Assembly (NCBI GenBank): GCA_031119595.1
Contig: JAVHXX010000301.1
Span: 1 to 5,567 of the forward strand
Length of the DNA stretch: 5,567 nucleotides
From: Patulibacter sp.
GTDB lineage: Bacteria > Actinomycetota > Thermoleophilia > Solirubrobacterales > Solirubrobacteraceae
Direction: 5' to 3'
Each line of letters opens with the position of its first letter. The stretch's first letter is position 1. The notes beneath the pieces are model-generated. The model saw nothing but the letters and a program-made list of their open reading frames with translations, made no database searches and was not told the origin of the DNA. The position numbers and the translations under genes were made by a program. Positions 1-5,567 of the stretch are shown one piece after another.

Positions 1-1717
1 GCGTGGGCGTGAGTTCGCCCGTCTCCTGGGAGAAATCGGCGGGCAGGATCGTGAACTTCTTGATCTGCTCGACGGGCGCGTAGTGGGTGTTCGCCTCGTC
101 GAGGACGCGCTGGACCTCGGCGATCGTCTCCGGGGCCTTGCTGAGCTCGGCGAGGTCGGTCGGCAAGCCCTTCTGCTCGGCCCAGCCCGGGGCGGTCTCC
201 GGGTCGAGGGTGATCAGGGCGACGGGGTAGGCGCGGCGGTCGCCGTGCATCACGGCCTGGCTGATGATCGGGCTGAGCTTGAGGTCGGCCTCGATGTTCG
301 CCGGGGTGAGGTTCTTGCCACCGGCCGTGATGATGATGTCCTTCTTGCGGCCGGTGATCGTGATGAAGCCCTCGTCGTCGATCTCCGCGAGGTCGCCGGT
401 GTGGAGCCAGCCGTCGGTGAGGGTCTCGGCGGTGGCGTCGTCGTTGTGCCAGTAGCCGGAGAAGATGTTCTTGCCGCGCACGAGCAGCTCGCCGTCGTCG
501 CCGGTCTTGACCTCGACGCCGGGGAGCGGACGGCCGACGCTGCCGATCTTGTTGTGCTCGGGCGTGTTGCAGGAGGTCGCGGTGGCGGTCTCCGTCATGC
601 CGTAGCCGTTCATGAGCGGGATGCCGCAGGCCGTGAAGAACGAGATGACGTCGGTGCCGAGCGGCGCGGCGCCGGTGATCGCGCGCTTCAGACGGCCACC
701 GAAGAGGCCTCGCACGAGGCCGTAGAGGCGGCCCTCGAGCTCGTCGAACGCGGTCTGCAGATCCGTGGGGATCGGCTCGCCGGCCGCCTCGAGCTTGCGG
801 ACCTGCAGGCCGACCTCGGTGGCCTTCGCGACGGTGTCGTCGCCGGCCATCTGGATCGCGACGGTGTAGAGCTTCTCGAAGATCCGCGGCACCGACGGCA
901 GGATCGCCGGCTTGACCTCCTGGATCTCGCCGATCACCGCCTTCGTGTCGCCGCCGAAGTACGCGATCACGCCGCCGCCGTCGATCGACACGAGCTGCAT
1001 GAGCCGGGCGAACGAGTGCGCGAGCGGCAGGAAGAGGTAGAAGACCTTGTTGTCGTCGATCTCGTTCTCGTCGAGGATGCCGCTCTCGAGGGAGCTGTCG
1101 ACGATCGCGCGGTAGTTCGCATGGGTGAGCACGCAGCCCTTCGGTGGGCCGGTCGTGCCGGACGTGTAGATGATCGTGAAGAGGTCGGTGGGCTGCACCG
1201 CCGCCGAGCGGGCGTCGAGGTCGTCGGCGCTGACCGCGTCGCCCTCCGCGATGAGGGCGTCGAGGGTGATGGCGCCGTCGGCCTCGCCCTCGAGCACGAC
1301 CACGTGCTGCAGGGTGGTGAGCTGCTCGCGGACGGCGGCGATCTTCGCCGCCTGCTCCGCGTTCTCGACGAAGACGGTGGTCGCGCCGGAGTCGGTGATG
1401 ACCCACTCGCATTCCTTCGGCGAGTTCGTCTGGTAGATCGGCACGACGCACGCGCCGGCACGGGCGGCGGCGAAGTCGGCGACGGTCCAGGCGCGCTTCG
1501 TGTTCGAGAGGATCGCGACGCGGTCGCCGGGCTGCACCCCGAGGCCGATCAGGCCTCGGCCGATCGCCGTCGACTCCGCGAGGAGGTCGTTGAAGCTGTG
1601 CTGGACCCAGTCGTCGCCCTGCTTGAAGGTCGTCGCGGACTGGTCGCCGTAGAGCGCGGCGGCCTTCGGGAGGAGGTCCGCGATCGTGGAGGAGCGGGTG
1701 CCGATGGATGTGGTCAT
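1..1717 (-). CDS. fadD: Long-chain acyl-CoA synthetase (AMP-forming, FadD15-like), 3' end cut by window edge
   Basis: This is a cytoplasmic adenylate-forming enzyme predicted to activate long-chain fatty acids with ATP and CoA to acyl-CoA, for beta-oxidation or lipid synthesis. I translated 572 residues from the ATG at 1717. The ANL-superfamily motifs appear in order: P-loop YTSGTTGPPKG (residues 184-194), NGYGMTETA (370-378), GWLHTGD (436-442) and GRKKDIIITAGGKNLTP (456-472). The reading frame is open at the left edge just after GELTPT. In FadD15-type proteins the catalytic-lysine segment follows here, so that lysine and roughly 25-30 residues are off-window. The spacer between the P-loop and the TE motif (about residues 280-345) has the long helical insert of bacterial long-chain synthetases, unlike the short acetyl- or 4-coumarate-CoA ligases. 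The ATG start fits the usual N-terminus. A weak AAGG (1730-1733) lies 12 bases upstream, longer than ideal. All lysine codons I read are AAG. Chain-length preference cannot be told from sequence alone. Confidence 0.95.
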   Translation of the reverse strand, partial: MTTSIGTRSSTIADLLPKAAALYGDQSATTFKQGDDWVQHSFNDLLAESTAIGRGLIGLGVQPGDRVAILSNTKRAWTVADFAAARAGACVVPIYQTNSPKECEWVITDSGATTVFVENAEQAAKIAAVREQLTTLQHVVVLEGEADGAITLDALIAEGDAVSADDLDARSAAVQPTDLFTIIYTSGTTGPPKGCVLTHANYRAIVDSSLESGILDENEIDDNKVFYLFLPLAHSFARLMQLVSIDGGGVIAYFGGDTKAVIGEIQEVKPAILPSVPRIFEKLYTVAIQMAGDDTVAKATEVGLQVRKLEAAGEPIPTDLQTAFDELEGRLYGLVRGLFGGRLKRAITGAAPLGTDVISFFTACGIPLMNGYGMTETATATSCNTPEHNKIGSVGRPLPGVEVKTGDDGELLVRGKNIFSGYWHNDDATAETLTDGWLHTGDLAEIDDEGFITITGRKKDIIITAGGKNLTPANIEADLKLSPIISQAVMHGDRRAYPVALITLDPETAPGWAEQKGLPTDLAELSKAPETIAEVQRVLDEANTHYAPVEQIKKFTILPADFSQETGELTPT

Positions 1718-1799
1718 GCGGGGTGTGAGCCTTGGATCCGAACGCGATGCGGTCCGCCCGGCGCGGCGTAGGACGCCTGCCTGAGGGGACGCGCCGAAC

Positions 1800-1847
1800 G
1801 TTACCGTGACCGCGCGCACCCGGCGAGCGGTTCGGCGACCGGGTAAC
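1800..1847. repeat. Nested inverted repeats in the gap upstream of fadD
   Basis: The non-coding gap contains GTTACC (1800-1805) facing GGTAAC (1842-1847). Inside it lies ACCCGG (1818-1823) facing CCGGGT (1839-1844), overlapping the outer right arm. A CGTGACCG/GGTGACCG similarity also occurs at 1805-1812 and 1861-1868. The arms are short but concentrated between the transporter stop and the ligase start. They could be an operator for a regulator of fadD, part of a composite terminator, or chance in GC-rich DNA. The rest of the 151-base gap (1718-1799) shows no convincing -35/-10 pair; TAACGT (1798-1803, minus strand) matches a loose -10 pattern, without a recognisable -35. Confidence 0.3.
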
Positions 1848-1864
1848 ACCGGGTCCGCCCGGTG
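1847..1864 (-). terminator. Terminator-like hairpin after the MMPL transporter gene
   Basis: A perfect 7-base stem, CACCGGG paired with CCCGGTG, closes a 4-base loop (TCCG). It starts four bases after the transporter stop codon in the direction of transcription. No T-run follows, so it is not a classical intrinsic terminator. High-G+C actinobacteria often use such tail-less hairpins or Rho. Its position directly behind a stop codon, in a non-coding gap, supports a role in 3'-end formation, but this is inferred. Confidence 0.45.
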
Positions 1865-1868
1865 ACCG

Positions 1869-3890
1869 TCAGTCCGTGTCGCGTCGCCCGGGCGTCCACC
1901 AGTTCGCCTCGCCCATCAGCGAGACGAGCGCGGGCACGATCAGGGCCCGGACGACGGTGGCGTCGAGGATGATCCCGGCCGCCAGGCCGGTCGCGAGGAT
2001 CTTGAGGTCGGTCTGGGGGCCGGCGCCGAGCGCGACGAAGGCGAGGAAGAGGATGAGCGCGGCGCTCGTGACGAGACGACCCGTCCGGCCGAGCCCCTGG
2101 ATCACGGCCTCGTCGGTGGACCCGGTGCGGTCGTACTCCTCCCGCATGCGGCTGAGGATGAAGACCTCGTAGTCCATTGACAGGCCGTACAGGAACGCGA
2201 ACATCGCGAGCGGCACCCAGTTCGTCACCGCGCCGGTGCCGGGCAGGCCAGCGAGCAAATGCGAGCCGTGCCCCTCCTGCCACACGAGCACGACCACCCC
2301 GAACGACGCCGCGACCGAGAGCAGGTTCAGGAGGATCGCCTTGACCGGCAGCACCACCGACCGCAGCGACCGCCACAGCAGGAGGAACGTGAGGATCGAG
2401 ATCACCGCGAACATCACCGGGAACGAGGAGTAGATCGCGTCCGTGAGTTCCTGCACCTGCGCCGCGGCGCCGCCGATGAGGAGCGTGCCGGAGTGGAGGT
2501 CGCGGACGGCGTTCAGCGTGTCCTTGCCGGCGCTGGTGGCGGCGTCGTGCTCCGGGAGGATCGCGACGGCCTGCATGCCACCCGCCTGCCAGGCGGGGTC
2601 GGCCGGGGCGAGGACCGCGTGGACGCCGTCGACCGCCTCGAGTCGCTGCCGGGCCGTGCCGATGTCCGCGACGGGCACGAGCGCCTCGATCGGGGTGAGC
2701 GTGCCGGAGCCGAGCCCCGACCGCTCGATGCGCTGGAGGCCGTCGCGGGCGGTGCCGTTGCTCGCGAGCGCGTCGAGCGACGGTTGGCCCGGGTTGAGGG
2801 AGAGTGCGGCGGCGGCCAGCGCCCCGGTCACCACCAACCCGAGGATCGCTGCCGGCCAGCGCCGGCCGACGACCATCCGGCTCCAGCGGGTCCAGGCGGT
2901 GTCACGGTCGACGTCGACGGCGGTCGTCCGGCGCCGGTCGAGGCGAGGACCGATCGTGGTGAGGAGGCCCGGGAGGAGGGTGAGCGAGGCGATCACGCTC
3001 ACGAGCGGGATGAGCAGCCCGCCGAGTCCGATCGACCGGATGAACGCCACCGGGACGGCCGCCATCGCGATGAGGCCGATGCCGACGGTCGTCCCCGAGA
3101 CGAGGATCGCGTGGCCGGCGGTGACGACCGCGCGGTGCACGGCCTCCTCGGGGTCGGCGCCGCGGGCGCGTTCCTCCCGCCAGCGCACGATGAACAGGAG
3201 CGAATAGTCGATCGCCACGCCGAGCCCGATCAGCCCGACGAAGAACTGCACGACGAACGAGATCTCGAACGCCGCCGCGAGCCCGCGCAGCACGAGGAAG
3301 GTGGTGAGGATCGACACGGCCGCGAGCAGGATCGGCACGAACGCCAACGGCGACGCGAACACCGCGATGAGGACCACGAGCGCGCCGACACCGCCGAGGA
3401 GCGTCTCCACGAGCAGGCCGGCGCCGCCCGAGTCGGCGCCCTTCGTGAGGGCCTGCTGGCCGGTGACTTCCACCCCGGTGCCGTGGGCCGCGGCCACGGC
3501 AGCCGCGAGCGCGGGGGCGTTCTCGTCCGGGGCGCCCGGGCCGGGCGGCGGGAAGATCAGTGCGACCACGGTCCGGCCGTCGGCGGAGGTGAGACCCGGG
3601 CCGCCGACGACCGTACGGCTGTCCTCCACGGCGGCGCCGACCCTGCGGAGCGTGGCGGTCTGCTCGGGCGTCCCGACCGCGACGATCGGGGCGATCCCGC
3701 CGCCGCTGCCGAACCGCTCCAGGATGGCGGCGTTCGCCTTGAACGCGGGCTTGCCCGGCGCGTCCGTGGCCTGCGACAGGTGGCCGCTCAGCGTGCTCGC
3801 CGCCCACCCACCGGCGACGGCGAGCACGACCCAGACGAGCGCGATCGCGCGGCGGTGCCGGATCGTGAACGCGGCGAAGGTCGAGCCCAT
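1869..3890 (-). CDS. MMPL/RND-family membrane transporter
   Basis: This intact 673-residue inner-membrane protein belongs to the MMPL branch of the RND superfamily, proton-driven exporters of lipids, polyketides or drugs. The layout is the duplicated RND one. TM1 (about 14-34) is followed by an extracytoplasmic loop (35-160), then TM2-6 (about 165-311), TM7 (345-364), a second loop (365-488) and TM8-12 (about 490-655). Each half has the Asp-Tyr pair that relays protons in MmpL3-type proteins: GVAIDYSLLF (D228-Y229) and GLSMDYEVFIL (D573-Y574), each followed by a basic R-x-R/W-REE stretch. At 673 residues it is far shorter than mycobacterial MmpL proteins (about 950). It is nearer the Streptomyces/Bacillus YdfJ type and lacks a long cytoplasmic C-terminal tail. 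The ATG at 3890 has an AGGG seven bases upstream and lies 21 bases behind mcrC, so co-transcription with mcrBC is possible. The substrate cannot be told. The neighbouring acyl-CoA ligase makes a lipid substrate tempting but unproven. Confidence 0.95.
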   Translation of the reverse strand: MGSTFAAFTIRHRRAIALVWVVLAVAGGWAASTLSGHLSQATDAPGKPAFKANAAILERFGSGGGIAPIVAVGTPEQTATLRRVGAAVEDSRTVVGGPGLTSADGRTVVALIFPPPGPGAPDENAPALAAAVAAAHGTGVEVTGQQALTKGADSGGAGLLVETLLGGVGALVVLIAVFASPLAFVPILLAAVSILTTFLVLRGLAAAFEISFVVQFFVGLIGLGVAIDYSLLFIVRWREERARGADPEEAVHRAVVTAGHAILVSGTTVGIGLIAMAAVPVAFIRSIGLGGLLIPLVSVIASLTLLPGLLTTIGPRLDRRRTTAVDVDRDTAWTRWSRMVVGRRWPAAILGLVVTGALAAAALSLNPGQPSLDALASNGTARDGLQRIERSGLGSGTLTPIEALVPVADIGTARQRLEAVDGVHAVLAPADPAWQAGGMQAVAILPEHDAATSAGKDTLNAVRDLHSGTLLIGGAAAQVQELTDAIYSSFPVMFAVISILTFLLLWRSLRSVVLPVKAILLNLLSVAASFGVVVLVWQEGHGSHLLAGLPGTGAVTNWVPLAMFAFLYGLSMDYEVFILSRMREEYDRTGSTDEAVIQGLGRTGRLVTSAALILFLAFVALGAGPQTDLKILATGLAAGIILDATVVRALIVPALVSLMGEANWWTPGRRDTD

Positions 3891-3897
3891 CGGGCGA

Positions 3898-3901
3898 CCC
3901 T
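3898..3901 (-). promoter_or_regulatory. Shine-Dalgarno-like AGGG of the MMPL transporter gene
   Basis: AGGG lies in the 21-base gap between the mcrC stop and the transporter ATG, with seven bases between it and the ATG. It supports the ATG at 3890 and indicates independent ribosome entry, in contrast to the overlapping mcrB-mcrC junction. Confidence 0.55.
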
Positions 3902-3911
3902 ACCCGGCGGT

Positions 3912-5087
3912 TCAGGCGGTCGCCGCGATCTCCGCGGCGAGCGCGGCGACTGAACCGAGCACGTCCGCAGGGCGACCGGAGAGGTCCACCCGCCGTACCG
4001 AGACGACTTTGTCGGCCGAGCCGATCCGGTGGTCGGCAGGCTCGGCTTCGGCGGCCACGAGGAAGCCTCGGCTCGCTCGGAACTCCAGGAGGTATGCAAG
4101 CATCTGGTACGCGTCCCCACCGAGCTGAGCGGTCAGGTGTTTGAATTTCGCGTCGACGACGGAGGCACACGCGTCGCCGCGCCGCACGACGAGGTCCGGG
4201 ATGAGATGGAGCTTGTTCCCGGCATCGAGGTGTCGGCTGCCGTCCTGTCTGGTGGTCGCGAGGCCGTGCCGTTCGAGCGCACGGGTGAGGGCGACCTCCA
4301 GGAACTCTTCGAACACGGTGTGGAGATCGAACGCGAACGTGGTCGAGACCGTCGCCCCTACGGCGTGTGTCGGCGCTTGGCGGTGGAGCACGATGTCGGC
4401 GAGGGTGAGCGCCGGCCGGTAGTGCTGGTTGAGCCGGGTGGTGCGTGGGCGCACGAGCCGGTGGGCATCGAGGACGTGCGTCACGCCGTCGAGGCTGTCG
4501 ACGAGGCGACGGATCCGGAGGTGGGTCTGCGGTTGGAGGTCGGGCAGGCGCTCAAGGAGGCGTAGCGCTGCGAGCAACAGCCGATGCTCGTCGGTGTCCA
4601 TCGCGTAGTCGTCGCGCTCGATGTCCAACGGCGTGGGTAGCCCGCCCCGCGCCATCTGCGCGCCGACGAGCAGGCGTCCACGGAGTACCGGCGTGCGCTC
4701 CTCGATACGGCGATAGCCATGCAGCACACCGCGGCGGAACGCTCGCTCGGTGAGCGACGCCATCGCGTTTCCGACCGACGCGACCAGGTCGGGCGCGGTC
4801 GTGAACCCGGCGAGGGTGTCCTTCCAGCCGTCCGGGTTCCGGGCGTACGTCAACAAGAACATGAGGTGCCCGACGTCGAGATGCGAACGCACCCGCACCT
4901 CCCAGCCGTCGCCGGTGGCCACGCCCACGCGAGCGCCCGTCGCGAGCCTGTAGGTCCCCCGTGCCGGCCCGATCCGGACGGCGGCGAGTCCGCTGGCATC
5001 GATCTGGGCCGCGGCGTGTTCCGGCAAGGCCCACGCGCGCCCGTCGTCCGAGAACGCGCGCAGGTTCAGGGCGATGGGTTCCGTCAT
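3912..5087 (-). CDS. mcrC: McrC-like nuclease subunit of a modification-dependent restriction system
   Basis: This 391-residue protein is the predicted endonuclease partner of McrB in a type IV, McrBC-like system that cuts DNA carrying modified bases. McrC stimulates McrB GTP hydrolysis and supplies the cleavage site. The N-terminal part has the family pattern of a basic strand followed by a hydrophobic helix, VRSHLDVGHLMFLLTYA (65-81). The central McrC signature is GYRRIEERTPVLRGRL (124-139), followed by DTDEHRLLLAAL (164-175) and VFEEFLEVAL (258-267). The PD-(D/E)XK catalytic core is complete: P297-D298, then D312-A-K314 thirteen residues on, and a following helix with D325-x-Y-Q328. E. coli McrC (348 residues) has the same D...DxK arrangement. 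The ATG overlaps the mcrB stop (ATGA), implying translational coupling; no clear Shine-Dalgarno precedes it. Three of its five lysine codons are AAA (K314, K316, K360), while the flanking genes use AAG throughout, a mild hint of different ancestry. The family call is firm; the target modification is unknown. Confidence 0.92.
   Translation of the reverse strand: MTEPIALNLRAFSDDGRAWALPEHAAAQIDASGLAAVRIGPARGTYRLATGARVGVATGDGWEVRVRSHLDVGHLMFLLTYARNPDGWKDTLAGFTTAPDLVASVGNAMASLTERAFRRGVLHGYRRIEERTPVLRGRLLVGAQMARGGLPTPLDIERDDYAMDTDEHRLLLAALRLLERLPDLQPQTHLRIRRLVDSLDGVTHVLDAHRLVRPRTTRLNQHYRPALTLADIVLHRQAPTHAVGATVSTTFAFDLHTVFEEFLEVALTRALERHGLATTRQDGSRHLDAGNKLHLIPDLVVRRGDACASVVDAKFKHLTAQLGGDAYQMLAYLLEFRASRGFLVAAEAEPADHRIGSADKVVSVRRVDLSGRPADVLGSVAALAAEIAATA
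3920..3940 (-). other. Stem-loop in the 3' end of mcrC
   Basis: An 8-base perfect stem (TCGCCGCG paired with CGCGGCGA) with a 5-base loop (ATCTC) lies inside the last codons of mcrC, about 30 bases before the transporter start. It has no T-run. It may be a by-product of the alanine-rich C-terminus (AALAAEIAAT), whose GCG/GCC codons readily pair. It could otherwise slow transcription or protect the mcrBC message before the transporter gene. Confidence 0.25.
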
Positions 5088-5567
5088 GGCGCGTCGGGTG
5101 CGAACGTCTCGGCGGGCACGTCGGTGGCCGCGAGATCGTCCGCTTCGGCTGCCGCGCGCTTCCGCACCTTCGCGAGCCCGAACTCGGCGTCCACGTTCGG
5201 ACGTTCCCCGTGGAACCGGTCGTGGATGAGCGGGAGAAGCTCATACCTCCAGATGGCGTCGAGGTCGGGGCCCAGAGCGGGATCGCCCATGAAGTAGGAC
5301 GGGCCGATCGCGAGGTCCCGGTCTCCGTCGGCCTCGAGCAGCATCCCGTTGAGTGTGTCGAGCAGGACCGCGGGTTCCGGCTCGAGGCCATGCGTGTCGA
5401 GCCAGCGCTGGAGCAGGCCGAGGATCGGCTCGGCGCCCGGGCTGAGCTCGACGAACGCGAACCGCCGGCGAAGCGCAGCGTCGAGCAGCGCGATCGACCG
5501 GTCCGCCGTGTTCATGGTCCCGATCACGAACACGTTCGGAGGGAGCTTGAACTCCTCATCCGAGTAC
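5084..5567 (-). CDS. mcrB: McrB-like AAA+ GTPase, C-terminal part only (5' end beyond window)
   Basis: The final 160 residues of a McrB-type motor subunit are visible; the frame stays open to the right edge. McrB forms a GTP-hydrolysing AAA+ ring that recognises modified DNA through its N-terminal domain and recruits McrC. The fragment begins YSDEEFKLPPN and runs into VFVIGTMNTADRS (12-24). Its NTAD is the third GTP-binding element of E. coli McrB. ALRRRF (31-36) carries the arginine-finger candidates, IGPSYFM (87-93) is the sensor-2 region, and WRYELLPLI (106-114) is the usual C-terminal helix. The tail after about residue 130 is Ala/Asp-rich and not recognisable. The Walker A and B motifs and the specificity domain are off-window. 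An internal GTG at 5533 sits within the conserved strand leading to NTAD and is not a credible start. The TGA overlaps the mcrC ATG by four bases, the standard mcrB-mcrC order. BsuMI- and LlaJI-type systems use related subunits, so a companion methyltransferase further upstream is not excluded. Confidence 0.9.
   Translation of the reverse strand, partial: YSDEEFKLPPNVFVIGTMNTADRSIALLDAALRRRFAFVELSPGAEPILGLLQRWLDTHGLEPEPAVLLDTLNGMLLEADGDRDLAIGPSYFMGDPALGPDLDAIWRYELLPLIHDRFHGERPNVDAEFGLAKVRKRAAAEADDLAATDVPAETFAPDAP

Noticed and set aside
83..1771. Plus-strand open frame of 562 codons
   Set aside because: It lies antisense to the acyl-CoA ligase, whose motifs are unmistakable. Its translation is a low-complexity mix of V, E, D, R, G and A, typical of the reverse of G/C-ending codons, with no domain signature.
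2259..3953. Plus-strand open frame of 564 codons
   Set aside because: It is antisense to the MMPL transporter and its translation is an Arg/Asp/Glu/His-rich repetitive string. It is a codon-bias artefact of high-G+C DNA.
2902..4170. Minus-strand open frame of 422 codons spanning the mcrC-transporter junction
   Set aside because: It overlaps two recognised genes in another frame and is dominated by Arg, Pro and Gly with no recognisable motif.
4029..4565. Plus-strand open frame of 178 codons within mcrC
   Set aside because: It is antisense to the conserved central and catalytic parts of mcrC, which explain the reading frame. No ribosome-binding site or family match was seen.
4552..5391. Minus-strand open frame of 279 codons across the mcrB-mcrC junction
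   Set aside because: It is an out-of-frame shadow. Both overlapping frames carry conserved McrB and McrC motifs, and the ATGA overlap accounts for the junction without a frameshift.
5531..5533. GTG as the start of a short mcrB gene
   Set aside because: The frame continues upstream with YSDEEFKLPPN, which matches McrB sequence before the NTAD motif. The gene therefore extends off the right edge.

Overview
This high-G+C window (about 70% by eye) carries four genes, all on the minus strand, in tightly packed order. The codons end almost entirely in G or C. The acyl-CoA ligase is of the FadD15 type common in actinobacteria, and the transporter is a short MMPL protein. Together these suggest a member of the Actinomycetota. 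I cannot place it more precisely from this window, though a deep-branching class such as Thermoleophilia would fit. No tRNA, rRNA, CRISPR array, insertion sequence or attachment site was seen.

In the direction of transcription (right to left), the window opens inside an McrB-like AAA+ GTPase gene (5084-5567). Its 5' part lies beyond the right edge. Its stop codon overlaps the start of an McrC-like PD-(D/E)XK nuclease gene (3912-5087) in an ATGA junction. These two genes form the core of a modification-dependent (type IV, McrBC-like) restriction system. The McrB N-terminal domain, which would define what the system recognises, is not visible.

An intact 673-residue MMPL/RND-type membrane transporter (1869-3890) starts 21 bases after the mcrC stop. 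It has two copies of the Asp-Tyr proton-relay motif and its own Shine-Dalgarno-like sequence. A 151-base gap (1718-1868) follows, holding a terminator-like hairpin directly after the transporter stop and further inverted repeats. It probably also holds the promoter of the last gene.

That last gene (1-1717) is a long-chain acyl-CoA synthetase of the FadD15 type. It lacks only its final few tens of residues at the left edge. The defence pair and the lipid-related genes look functionally unrelated. The transporter may be co-transcribed with mcrBC simply because of spacing, while the ligase appears to be a separate unit. The window contains nothing clearly outside known families. The main open points are the missing McrB specificity domain, the close mcrC-transporter junction, and the dyad-rich gap before the ligase gene.
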